Source: VGJW01 sp035286125 (GTDB lineage: Bacteria > Cyanobacteriota > Sericytochromatia > S15B-MN24 > VGJW01). From it: DNA of 64,000 nucleotides. Numbering within the stretch: the stretch's first letter is position 1; every line of letters begins with the position of its first letter. The stretch spans positions 1 to 64,000 of the forward strand of contig JAYKIS010000082.1 of the NCBI GenBank assembly GCA_035286125.1, in the 5' to 3' direction. Below the pieces are notes generated by a model, which was not told the origin of the DNA, did no database searches, and was given only the letters and a program-made list of their open reading frames with translations. A program made the position numbers and the translations under genes. This document shows positions 33,953 to 42,072 of the stretch, one piece after another.

Positions 33953-36900
33953 ATGGAAGCCACGCGTGAATCCCTTTCCCGACGGGTCGGCGCGTCCCTG
34001 AAGGGCGATCTCGAGGCCAGGCTCGCAGGCCTTACGGACTGGTTCTACCAGTCGATGCCGGACTTCTATTTCGAGTTCACCCCGGAACTCGAGCAGGCCC
34101 GTCACCTGCAGACCATCCTGATGGGCCAGGTCTTCGAGAATCGCCAATCGGCGATGGTGCGCAGTGCCGACGGTGCGCGCCTCGTATGCCTCGGGCCCGC
34201 CGACGATCCCGATACCCTGCTCAACATCCTGCGCCAGGTCGGCAAGGCCCTGATTGCCTCGGCAGAGGTCTACAGCAGCCGTGACGGCCGGCTCATGCTG
34301 GCCGTCTTCCAACTGACGCCGGATGTCGCGGTCCAGTTGGCCTCGCCCGACGTCGCCCCCAAGCTCGAGGCTGCCGGCGCGGCCCTGGCCGGCGTCATTC
34401 CCCAGCCCGACCTCGACCGCTACTTCGCTCATCTCGCCCACGACTACGTGTTGCGTTCGTCCGTGGACCGCATCGTGCGCCACGCGACCATCTTCCATCA
34501 GACGCACGCCCTCGAGGGGACGCATGTCGGCCTCAACCGCGAGGCCTACGCTGACGTGGATCGCCTCGACATCGCCGTCAGTCACGTCCGTGCCGTTCCC
34601 TACATGCATCAGCTGGTCCGCTTGCTGCGCCGCTTCGGCATCGGGGTGGCCCGCGGCTTCCTGAACATTCTCGACGACGGGGCCCACGAGAAGCTCGCGA
34701 TGATGACGCTCTACATCGTCGAGGGGGAGGGCGGCGGCAAGCCAGCCCTCGATGACACCCGCTGGCTGTCCATCCAGAAAGCGATCCACACCCTGAAGTG
34801 GGTCGAGGAAGACGACCTGTCCGTCATGAACGACGAGAACGGTCTGACGCTCAACGAGACCAATTTCCTGCGGGCGGCGACGGAATACGCCCACATATTC
34901 CTGTCCAAGGTCAATCTCTATTACTACACCGTCCCCAAGATCAAGTGGACGATGTTGTCGCATCGTCCGATGGCGCTCGAACTGATCAAGGCCTTCAAGG
35001 CCCGCTTCGACCCGCGCCTGGTAGACGGGCGTTCGACCCGCATCGAGGAGGCCGATGCCCAGTTGGCCGCTTCCATCGACAAGGTTCCCGATGAGGTCGA
35101 GAAGCGCATCTGGCAGGAACTGGCCCGTTTCGTGGCCCACATCCTGAAGACCAACTACTTCATCCTCGAGAAGACGGGCCTTGCCTTCCGCATGGATCCG
35201 CAGGTTCTGGACCCGCAGCACTACCCCGAGCGTCCCTTCGGGTTCTTCTTCTTTTACGGCAAGGACTATCGTGGCTTCCATGTCCGCTGGAAGGACATGG
35301 CGCGTGGGGGCATGAGGCTCGTCATCCCGCGTTCCCCCGAGGCTTACGACCGCGAGAACGACCGCCTGTTCGACGAGGTCAAGAGCTTGTCATGGGCGCA
35401 GCAACTCAAGAACAAGGACATTCCCGAGGGGGGCGCCAAGGGCGTGCTGCTGCTCAAGCCCGGGAGCGTGCCCGAGATCGCCGTGCGTGGCGCGGTCGAC
35501 TCGCTGCTTGACTTGCTTGTCACGGATGCCGAGGGCAACTTGCCCTCCGAGGTCGTCGATCGCTACGGCCAACGCGAGTACCTCTACCTGGGACCCGACG
35601 AGAACATCACCAACGAGATGATCACGTGGATTGTCGACCAGGCGAGGACCAAAGGCTATCGCTATCCGGATGCCTTCATGTCCTCAAAGCCCGGCACCGG
35701 CATCAACCACAAGGAGTTCGGCGTCACCAGCGAAGGCGTCCACGTCTACCTCGAGCACGGTCTGCGCTATATGGGCATCGACCCTGCCAAGGACACCTTC
35801 TCGGTCAAGATCACGGGCGGACCGGATGGTGACGTTGCCGGCAACATCATCAAGATCCTGGCGCGTGACCACGGGACGCGTGCCCGCATTGTCGCCGTTG
35901 CCGACGGCTACGGTTGTGCCGTCGACCCGCGGGGACTCGATCAGGCCGAGTTGGGCCGATTGGTCCGCGAGGGCCTGTCCATCGTGCACTTCGATGCCGG
36001 CCGACTCTCGGATGACCCGGGCGCATTCCTGCGCAGGGCCGACGACGAGGAAGGCATCGCGCTGCGCAATGACCTCCATAACCGGGTCGATGCCGATGTC
36101 TTCATTCCGGCCGGCGGCCGTCCCGAGACCATCAAGGGCAGCAACTTGACGCGTTTCCTGAAGGCCGACGGCACGCCCAGCGCCCGGCTCATCGTCGAAG
36201 GCGCCAACATCTTCCTGACCGAGGATGCGCGCCTTGGTCTCGAGCAGAAGGGTGTCGTCATCATCAAGGACTCCTCGGCCAACAAGGCGGGCGTCATCTG
36301 CTCGTCCTTCGAGATCCTGGCGGCATTGGCCATCGGGGCCGAACGCTTCACCGACATCCGTGGGGACTACATCCCCGAGGTCATCGGCATGTTGCGCAAG
36401 AAGGCCGCTCAGGAAGCCAATCTGCTGTTCCGCGAGTGGGACGCCTGCGGGCGGACCCGTCCGCTTTCCAAGCTTTCCTACGAAATCAGCCGGGTCATCA
36501 ACCAGTTGGCCGGTGTTCTCGAGGAGGGCCTGTCGGAGCTGGGCGATCCCTTGCCGGAGCAGTATCGCAAGATGGTGCTGGACTACTGTCCGCCATCCCT
36601 CGGCCGTCAGTTTCCTGCCGATGTGCTCCAGAACGTGCCGCAGCGCCACCAGCGTGCCTTGTTGGCCAAGCACCTGGCCAGTACAGTCGTCTACCGCGAG
36701 GGCCTGGGCTGGATGGACGAGATGGCTTCGGAGCCCGGCCAGGTGTTCCGGGTGGTCCAGACGTACCTCGAGCAGACGGGCGTGGCCGAGCGCTTCATCG
36801 CTGAAGTCATGGCCTCGGACCTGCCGGGTCGCGAGGACATTGTCCAGATCCTTGATTCGGCAGGCCGTCGGGAACTGACCCGCCTCGCGCTCCGGCGAGG

Positions 36901-36955
36901 GCGGACCGAGGAGCGTCACGTCACCGAGGAGCCCTCACCGGCTGGGATTCGCTAA
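33953..36955 (+). CDS. NAD-specific glutamate dehydrogenase, large (about 115 kDa) type
   Basis: This 1000-residue enzyme deaminates glutamate to 2-oxoglutarate, usually with NAD+. The catalytic core lies in the middle: FHVRWKDMARGGMRL, IPEGGAKGVLLLKPG (substrate lysine motif) and GVTSEGVHVYLEHGL. The Rossmann region has SVKITGGPDGDVAGN and the late block VEGANIFLTEDARL. A 400-residue N-terminal extension and a C-terminal helical region place it with the 115-kDa class (fungal GDH2-like) rather than the 50-kDa or 180-kDa classes. ATG 33953 has AAGGAG upstream with a long 13-base spacer. TAGAAT at 33910-33915 may be its -10 box. Confidence 0.92.
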   Translation: MEATRESLSRRVGASLKGDLEARLAGLTDWFYQSMPDFYFEFTPELEQARHLQTILMGQVFENRQSAMVRSADGARLVCLGPADDPDTLLNILRQVGKALIASAEVYSSRDGRLMLAVFQLTPDVAVQLASPDVAPKLEAAGAALAGVIPQPDLDRYFAHLAHDYVLRSSVDRIVRHATIFHQTHALEGTHVGLNREAYADVDRLDIAVSHVRAVPYMHQLVRLLRRFGIGVARGFLNILDDGAHEKLAMMTLYIVEGEGGGKPALDDTRWLSIQKAIHTLKWVEEDDLSVMNDENGLTLNETNFLRAATEYAHIFLSKVNLYYYTVPKIKWTMLSHRPMALELIKAFKARFDPRLVDGRSTRIEEADAQLAASIDKVPDEVEKRIWQELARFVAHILKTNYFILEKTGLAFRMDPQVLDPQHYPERPFGFFFFYGKDYRGFHVRWKDMARGGMRLVIPRSPEAYDRENDRLFDEVKSLSWAQQLKNKDIPEGGAKGVLLLKPGSVPEIAVRGAVDSLLDLLVTDAEGNLPSEVVDRYGQREYLYLGPDENITNEMITWIVDQARTKGYRYPDAFMSSKPGTGINHKEFGVTSEGVHVYLEHGLRYMGIDPAKDTFSVKITGGPDGDVAGNIIKILARDHGTRARIVAVADGYGCAVDPRGLDQAELGRLVREGLSIVHFDAGRLSDDPGAFLRRADDEEGIALRNDLHNRVDADVFIPAGGRPETIKGSNLTRFLKADGTPSARLIVEGANIFLTEDARLGLEQKGVVIIKDSSANKAGVICSSFEILAALAIGAERFTDIRGDYIPEVIGMLRKKAAQEANLLFREWDACGRTRPLSKLSYEISRVINQLAGVLEEGLSELGDPLPEQYRKMVLDYCPPSLGRQFPADVLQNVPQRHQRALLAKHLASTVVYREGLGWMDEMASEPGQVFRVVQTYLEQTGVAERFIAEVMASDLPGREDIVQILDSAGRRELTRLALRRGRTEERHVTEEPSPAGIR

Positions 36956-36970
36956 GCGTCAAGCGTCGAC

Positions 36971-37007
36971 GGCCGGGGGCACGACAACCGTGCCCCCGGC
37001 CTTTTTC
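36971..37007 (+). terminator. Rho-independent terminator of the glutamate dehydrogenase gene
   Basis: A perfect 12-base stem (36971-36982 pairing with 36990-37001, GGCCGGGGGCAC) encloses a 7-base loop and is followed by TTTTTC at 37002-37007. It is 15 bases after the stop codon. Confidence 0.93.
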
Positions 37008-37018
37008 TGATGCAAGAA

Positions 37019-37047
37019 GCCCCCGGCCAGGCAATCTGGCCGGGGGC
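37019..37047 (-). terminator. Hairpin terminator of the convergent EF-hand protein gene
   Basis: A 12-base perfect stem (37019-37030 with 37036-37047) with a 5-base loop lies just beyond the stop of the minus-strand gene. The T-tract on the minus strand is weak (TTCTTG). The stem shares the GGCCGGGGGC core with the neighbouring terminator at 36971. Confidence 0.7.
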
Positions 37048-37062
37048 ACGTGCTGTCCTGGG

Positions 37063-38595
37063 CTACTTCGCCGCGTAGGCGGTGATGGCCTTGCCCGAGA
37101 CGAGCTCGGCCTGCCAAGCGTAGCTCAGCTTGCCCTTCTCGGTGGTGACGGTCGTCGTTCCGAAGAGCCGCTTGCCGTCAAGCGCCGAGCGGACTTCGGT
37201 GGTGACCTTGGTACCGTCCGGCGAGGGCGCGGTCCACGTCATCCGATCGCCCTGACGGTCGCCCGCCACAGGCACCACGTTGAGCATGCCCTTGGCGGCC
37301 TTTTCAACGCCAATCGTCGGAATGGTCGCACCCATGACCTTGCCGCCGTCTGCCCGCAGCTTCAGGAAACCACCGACCGGTGCCGGGGCGCTGGGCTCCG
37401 CCATCCAGACGTACGTGGCATCCTCGGGTGCCGGTGCACCCAGGGCCCACCAGTCCCAGGTGCTGACCTTTGAGCGCTTGCCGTCGCTACCCTTGCGAAC
37501 GGCGCCGCCGGGCACGCTGTAGTTGCCGGTACCGTCCTTGACTGCACGGACGTCAAGCCGCTCGAAGCCGGCAGCCGCGAGTGCCTGGACTTCGCCGGGC
37601 TCGGAGATACCGTTGCTGTTGGCATCGACCCAGACGCCCAGCTTGGCGAACTCGTCCGGGGTCAGTGCCCCGTCCTTGTTCTTGTCCAGCGTGGCGAGAG
37701 GCTGGTAGCCGTGCTTCCAGGTCTTGCCCCAGGTCACGTTGCCGAAGAGTTGCCGGCCCGAGGTGATCCGGCCCTTGCCGTTCTCGTCCCAGACCAGCAG
37801 GCCCGACTTGGGCCCGACCCATTCCCACTCGTGCGTGCCCTTGCCGTCGATGTCGAACGGGCGAACGGCCGCGGATGCAAGCTTGCGTCCCGCAATCTTG
37901 CCCCAGTGCCCCCCTGCCAGCAGATCGGGCTTGCCGGTGCCGGACAGGTCAAGGATGATCGGGCTGGACCAGACCGAAGAGCCCGCGAACTGCACGTTCA
38001 GGGACTTGGCGCCACCGCCGACGTAATTGACGGTCGTGGCGATGGGCGAACTCTTCGCCCCCCGATCGACCATGGCCTCCATGACGCCGCGGGCATCATA
38101 GCTGCTGCCGACAGCGTAGTGACCAACCAGACGCCCGGTGTCGGCATCGATGAGCGCGATGGCGCTCGACTGGTCTGCATTGTAGACGTGCTGGTTCAGG
38201 TAGTTGTACAGCGACCGGATGTCCGTACCGGCCACGACATTGCGGACAGTGTCCTGGTTGAAGTTGGCCCGAGTCTCGACGTTATCCGCCCGATCCCGGA
38301 GATTCTCTTCACCCGCGCCCCAGTTCAGACCACTGCCACCCTGCAGCTCCTGGTTGAGCCACGGCCCCTGGTAGGCCCTGTAGTAGGCAACGACGTTCAG
38401 GAACCGAATCTTGTTGTACAGGTAGCGGTCGTACGAGACATTGAAGCCCTCGACGCCGTTGACCGTCGCCGGAGATCCCGAGGGATTGCCGACTTCCACC
38501 CTGTCCGCCGCGAGGACGGGAGTGGCGACCGTTGCGAGACCGATGGTGAAGCTGCCAGCCAATGTGAGCGCGCGACCCTTGGACCATGGAGTCAT
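37063..38595 (-). CDS. Secreted EF-hand/RTX-associated-type calcium-binding protein
   Basis: ATG 38595 lies 7 bases after AGGAGG and opens a signal peptide (LTLAGSFTIGLATVATPVLA); in-frame ATGs further upstream fit less well. The 510-residue protein has a region seen in RTX-associated calcium proteins: PFDIDGKGTHEWEWVG, then GLLVWDENGKGRITSGRQLF. Next come two EF-hand loops, DKNKDGALTPDE and DANSNGISEPGE. No RTX nonapeptide array is present. The N-terminal part is rich in Asn and Tyr and of unknown fold. It is likely exported or surface located and Ca2+ dependent. Function unknown. Confidence 0.8.
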   Translation of the reverse strand: MTPWSKGRALTLAGSFTIGLATVATPVLAADRVEVGNPSGSPATVNGVEGFNVSYDRYLYNKIRFLNVVAYYRAYQGPWLNQELQGGSGLNWGAGEENLRDRADNVETRANFNQDTVRNVVAGTDIRSLYNYLNQHVYNADQSSAIALIDADTGRLVGHYAVGSSYDARGVMEAMVDRGAKSSPIATTVNYVGGGAKSLNVQFAGSSVWSSPIILDLSGTGKPDLLAGGHWGKIAGRKLASAAVRPFDIDGKGTHEWEWVGPKSGLLVWDENGKGRITSGRQLFGNVTWGKTWKHGYQPLATLDKNKDGALTPDEFAKLGVWVDANSNGISEPGEVQALAAAGFERLDVRAVKDGTGNYSVPGGAVRKGSDGKRSKVSTWDWWALGAPAPEDATYVWMAEPSAPAPVGGFLKLRADGGKVMGATIPTIGVEKAAKGMLNVVPVAGDRQGDRMTWTAPSPDGTKVTTEVRSALDGKRLFGTTTVTTEKGKLSYAWQAELVSGKAITAYAAK

Positions 38596-38738
38596 GGCCA
38601 TACCTCCTGTCGATGGGAACCCTGTTGAGTCGTGTAGAGGGAACATGGTGCCCGTACCCATGGGTGCCGTCGCCTTAAACACGGCAAGGCGCCCGGGACG
38701 TGCGGGCCGTGCTACGATCGGCGACCGGAGGACGACGC

Positions 38739-39302
38739 GTGCCCGAATTCATCGCATGGCCCCTGTTGGCTGCCGCAACCGCAGCCACGCCATCCGTGGC
38801 CCCCATGGCCTCACCTTCCGAATGGGCGGGTGCCGAGCCCTGGGAGGCTGACCTGCCCGAGGAAGATGCTCCCCACATCCTGCCCGTGACGGGAGCGCGC
38901 CTGTTCGCAGGTCTCGGTAATCCCGAGTTCGCCCACCTTGGCCTGGCCTACCGCTCGGGCAACATGGAGGGAGCCGTGTCGCTGGGCAGCCTGGGTACCG
39001 CCAACAGGGTCGACCTGCGCGCTCGCGGCTACCTGCTGCCGCACGTGGGCGCCATCTTCGCCGAGGCAGGCTATGGTTTCCTGCAACTGGCGAAGCTGTC
39101 GGATCAGACGCCGGCCGAGACGTTCCAGCAGCCGTATTTTGGCGTGGGCTGGCAATTCTTCGAGCGCCCCAGTCCCTGGGTCTTCGATCTCAGCCTTGGT
39201 CTCTCTCCCGGCGGTCCGGAAACCCTGGCGGCGGCACCCGGCATCATCAATGGCAGCCGGCTGCTGCCGCGCTTTGCGTTGGAGGTTGGGTATGCGTTCT
39301 AG
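38739..39302 (+). CDS. Putative outer-membrane beta-barrel protein
   Basis: The GTG at 38739 follows GGAGG (38727-38731) and starts a signal-peptide-like N-terminus (PEFIAWPLLAAATAATPSVA). The mature part alternates strands with Gly, Ala and aromatic girdle residues (for example RVDLRARGYLLPHVGAIFAE). It ends ALEVGYAF, with the C-terminal Phe typical of outer-membrane barrels. About 187 residues, enough for about eight strands. TACGAT at 38713-38718 may be a -10 element. Its end overlaps the lipase gene by 11 bases. Confidence 0.65.
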   Translation: MPEFIAWPLLAAATAATPSVAPMASPSEWAGAEPWEADLPEEDAPHILPVTGARLFAGLGNPEFAHLGLAYRSGNMEGAVSLGSLGTANRVDLRARGYLLPHVGAIFAEAGYGFLQLAKLSDQTPAETFQQPYFGVGWQFFERPSPWVFDLSLGLSPGGPETLAAAPGIINGSRLLPRFALEVGYAF

Positions 39303-40377
39303 CCATCGTTGGCGCGCGTCGCTGCTTGTCGGGGCCATCGCCCTGTCGGGTTGCGGCTTCTACTCCGTGGCCTCGGTCGGTGGTGACCTGGGCTCGGGTA
39401 TCGCGTCTCCCGCCGAGAATGGCGCCAAGCTCGTCTCGTCGGCCTTTGCCGGTCGGACCCTGACCGAGCAGGAGAAGGACACGCCCGTCGTGGTGGCCGT
39501 GCACGGCTTCTCCGCGACGACTTTCGAGACCATGTACAGCACGGGGACCACGCCGCAGGAGGCAAGCGCCTCGTACAACATGGAGCGTCGTGGACTGCTC
39601 GTCTCCCGGGTCCTCATGGGCGGTCACAACGTCACGCCGGCTGCCTTCGGGGCGAGCCGCTGGAGCGACTGGCAAAAGCCGGTTCTCGATGAGGTCGAGG
39701 CCCTGCAGAAGCTGGGGTTCCGCAAGATCGACATCTTGACGGTCTCGACCGGTGGTCCCATCGTCATGCAGGCCTTGTTGTCGGGCGCCTTCAAGAGCAG
39801 GGGCGTCACTCCGCGCCGCATCACGATGGTGGCACCCATCCTCGAATTCAAGGACAAGGCCATCAACCTGCTTGGCGTGCTCGAGACGCTCGGGGCGTCG
39901 AACAGCCCCTCGCCGACCAGCGGTGTCTCGCGCGGACATTGGTATGCCGATCGTCCCATCGGTGCCGTCAAGCAGCTGCTTGACCTGACGGAGGTGGTCA
40001 AGGGCCAGTTGCGTCGCATAGCCGCCGGCGACTTGCCGGGATTACCTGCCGAAACGCGCCTGCTGATTGTCCAGTCGGACGGCGATGGCACGGTCGACGC
40101 CGTCAGTGCCGAGATCTGGCTGCGCGGCCTGCGTGGCAAGCTGACGGACACCACACAGGGGTCGGGTCTCATCAGTCTGCTCAAGGTCGTCTCGTCGCGT
40201 CACGTGCCGGTCGGTCCTCCGAATCTTGCGGGCGAGAAGGACGGTACACGCTCGATCGACGGTATCGCCTACCCGACCTTCCCGGACGCCAAGGATGCTG
40301 AAGTCTGGCAGGATGCGGAAGTCCGCCTGCGTGTCCGTCTGCTGGAACAGATCGGCGACTTCCACACCGCCCTGTGA
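39292..40377 (+). CDS. Alpha/beta-hydrolase lipoprotein (lipase/esterase-like)
   Basis: ATG 39292 lies 6 bases after GGAGG and gives a signal sequence with lipobox LSGC (Cys21). The hydrolase core has the oxyanion strand VVVAVHGFSA and a nucleophile elbow with Ser152 in LTVSTGGP, where the usual first Gly of GxSxG is Thr. Candidate acid residues lie in QSDGDGTVD and a candidate His in SSRHVPV. Its spacing is like that of bacterial carboxylesterases and lipases. Anchored by lipid, it may act on membrane or extracellular esters. It overlaps the barrel gene upstream and the miaE-like gene downstream (GTGA). Confidence 0.78.
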   Translation: MRSSHRWRASLLVGAIALSGCGFYSVASVGGDLGSGIASPAENGAKLVSSAFAGRTLTEQEKDTPVVVAVHGFSATTFETMYSTGTTPQEASASYNMERRGLLVSRVLMGGHNVTPAAFGASRWSDWQKPVLDEVEALQKLGFRKIDILTVSTGGPIVMQALLSGAFKSRGVTPRRITMVAPILEFKDKAINLLGVLETLGASNSPSPTSGVSRGHWYADRPIGAVKQLLDLTEVVKGQLRRIAAGDLPGLPAETRLLIVQSDGDGTVDAVSAEIWLRGLRGKLTDTTQGSGLISLLKVVSSRHVPVGPPNLAGEKDGTRSIDGIAYPTFPDAKDAEVWQDAEVRLRVRLLEQIGDFHTAL

Positions 40378-40985
40378 CCACGGACGTCGCGCCGCCCTTC
40401 GTGGGTCTGGGCCTGCTTGGGCCGACACGGCCCACCTGGGTAGGTCGTGCCTCGGCTGACTTGCCGGCATTGCTCGCCGACCACGCCTCTTGCGAGCGCA
40501 AGGCTGCGGCAACGGCGATGGCCTTCGTTGCGCGCCATCCGGACGATGTCCGGTTGGTGGAGAGCATGGTGCAGCTGGCACAGGAGGAGTTGGCTCACTT
40601 CGAGCGCATCTTCCACCTGATGCGCCGCCGTGGTTGGCCGCTGTCGCGGGATCGTGCGGATGCCTACGTTCGTTCGCTGCTCGACCATGTCCGTCACGCC
40701 CCTGCCCTGCAGACGGTCGATCGCCTTCTGGTGCTCGGGTTGGTCGAGGCCCGTTCGTGCGAGCGGTTCCGCCTGCTGGCGGCGGAGCTCGAAGGCAGGG
40801 ATGACGAGCTTTCGGTTCTTTACCGGGAGCTTTCGCTTTCAGAAGAAGGTCATGCCCACCTGTTTCCGGCACTTGCGTCGCGCTATGCTGCAGATGACGA
40901 AGTGAAGGCGCGTCTTGCCGAACTCAGGACCATCGAGGCCGCCATCGTGGCGGCCCTGGGCGACGAACCCGCCATGCACGGGTAG
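40374..40985 (+). CDS. miaE: tRNA 2-methylthio-N6-isopentenyladenosine hydroxylase-like (MiaE)
   Basis: This 203-residue ferritin-like di-iron monooxygenase has the ligand helices of MiaE: DHASCERKAAATAM, QLAQEELAHFERI, GLVEARSCERFRLLA and SEEGHAHLF. These provide two Glu-xx-His type pairs. MiaE hydroxylates the isopentenyl group of ms2i6A at position 37 of tRNA. miaA and miaB are not in the window, so the substrate is inferred from the family. The GTG start overlaps the lipase stop. Confidence 0.85.
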   Translation: MTTDVAPPFVGLGLLGPTRPTWVGRASADLPALLADHASCERKAAATAMAFVARHPDDVRLVESMVQLAQEELAHFERIFHLMRRRGWPLSRDRADAYVRSLLDHVRHAPALQTVDRLLVLGLVEARSCERFRLLAAELEGRDDELSVLYRELSLSEEGHAHLFPALASRYAADDEVKARLAELRTIEAAIVAALGDEPAMHG

Positions 40986-40996
40986 GGAGGGACCGC

Positions 40997-42022
40997 ATGG
41001 GCCTCGGCTTGCTGGCGGGTTGGGTCCTCGTGTCCTACCACAACCACAGTTTCCACAGCCCGGACTCCCGGCTGACGGCCCGGGACTTCGTGCGGTTTGC
41101 CCGGGGAACCGGGGTGGATGCCGTCATCGTCACGGACCATGACAACGTGCGTGCGGCCTTGGACCCTGCTTTCCGGGCAGCAGCCCGCCCTGACGGAGGC
41201 TCCTTTGCGAGGGCGTCCAACCGTCCGGAACCCTTCCTGATGTTCGGCGAGGAGTGGGGGACGTTCCGTGCCGGCCGGGTCCGTTGGGGCCACGTCGGTC
41301 TCATCGGCCTCGATGATGGCGTCTCGCCTGCCGGTGAGGCCCCCCTTGCCGAGGTCCTGGCCGGGGCCCGTGCCCGCGGGGCGCTGGCCATCGTCAATCA
41401 TCCCTTCAACTGGGCGCTCTCGTGGCGGGGGGGCGAACCCCCGGCGGGCGTCGCGGGTGTCGAGGTGTGGAACCAGGGCTGGTTCATGCCGGTGATGGAA
41501 AATCCCAAGGCCCTTGCCTGGTGGGATGCCGCCCTGCGCAAGGGGCGTCGTCTGCTGGCGCTCGGGGGAGCCGATACCCACGGGCTCGAGGGCAGCAGCT
41601 ACTTCTACAACGAGACTCGCGTCGACAGGCCCGTCAACATGGTGTGGGCGGAGCGTCCGGATGCGGCAGCGGTCCTTGCGGCCCTGAGGGCTGGCCGCGT
41701 CATGGTCGCGCGCGACAGCCGTGCCCCGGGGATGGTTCTCGAGGTGGACGGTGCAGGGCCCGGGGAGGTCCTTGCGGCGGGTACGCCGGGCCGGGTCCGG
41801 GTCAGCCTCGCGGGCGCCCGAGGCTGCGACCTGACCTTGCATACGGCACAAGGCCTTTTGCATCGGGTACACATCGCATCGGCTCGGCAGGAGATTCGAT
41901 GCCGCCTGCCCTTGCTGGCTGCGGGTGACTTCGTCCGGGCCGAACTGCGGCGGCCGGGTTGGGGTGGGGACGAGATGGAGGTGCTTGCGAACCCTGTCTA
42001 TGTCTCCCCCGGTCCGCTCTAG
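40997..42022 (+). CDS. PHP-domain metal-dependent hydrolase (CehA/McbA-like)
   Basis: The 341-residue protein shows the four PHP motifs: HNHSFHS, VTDHDN, the Glu and His of GEEW and WGHVGL, and GADTHG near residue 195, with INHPFNW-like IVNHPFN between. Together they build a three-metal phosphoesterase or hydrolase site. A beta-sandwich-like C-terminal part (about residues 240-341) resembles the CehA/McbA group, which hydrolyses carbamates or phosphoesters. The substrate is unknown. ATG 40997 follows GGGAGG by 6 bases. Confidence 0.83.
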   Translation: MGLGLLAGWVLVSYHNHSFHSPDSRLTARDFVRFARGTGVDAVIVTDHDNVRAALDPAFRAAARPDGGSFARASNRPEPFLMFGEEWGTFRAGRVRWGHVGLIGLDDGVSPAGEAPLAEVLAGARARGALAIVNHPFNWALSWRGGEPPAGVAGVEVWNQGWFMPVMENPKALAWWDAALRKGRRLLALGGADTHGLEGSSYFYNETRVDRPVNMVWAERPDAAAVLAALRAGRVMVARDSRAPGMVLEVDGAGPGEVLAAGTPGRVRVSLAGARGCDLTLHTAQGLLHRVHIASARQEIRCRLPLLAAGDFVRAELRRPGWGGDEMEVLANPVYVSPGPL

Positions 42023-42072
42023 GCCTGTGCCCCGCGTCTGGTATCCTTGAGACTTTCCAGACGAGGACAACG

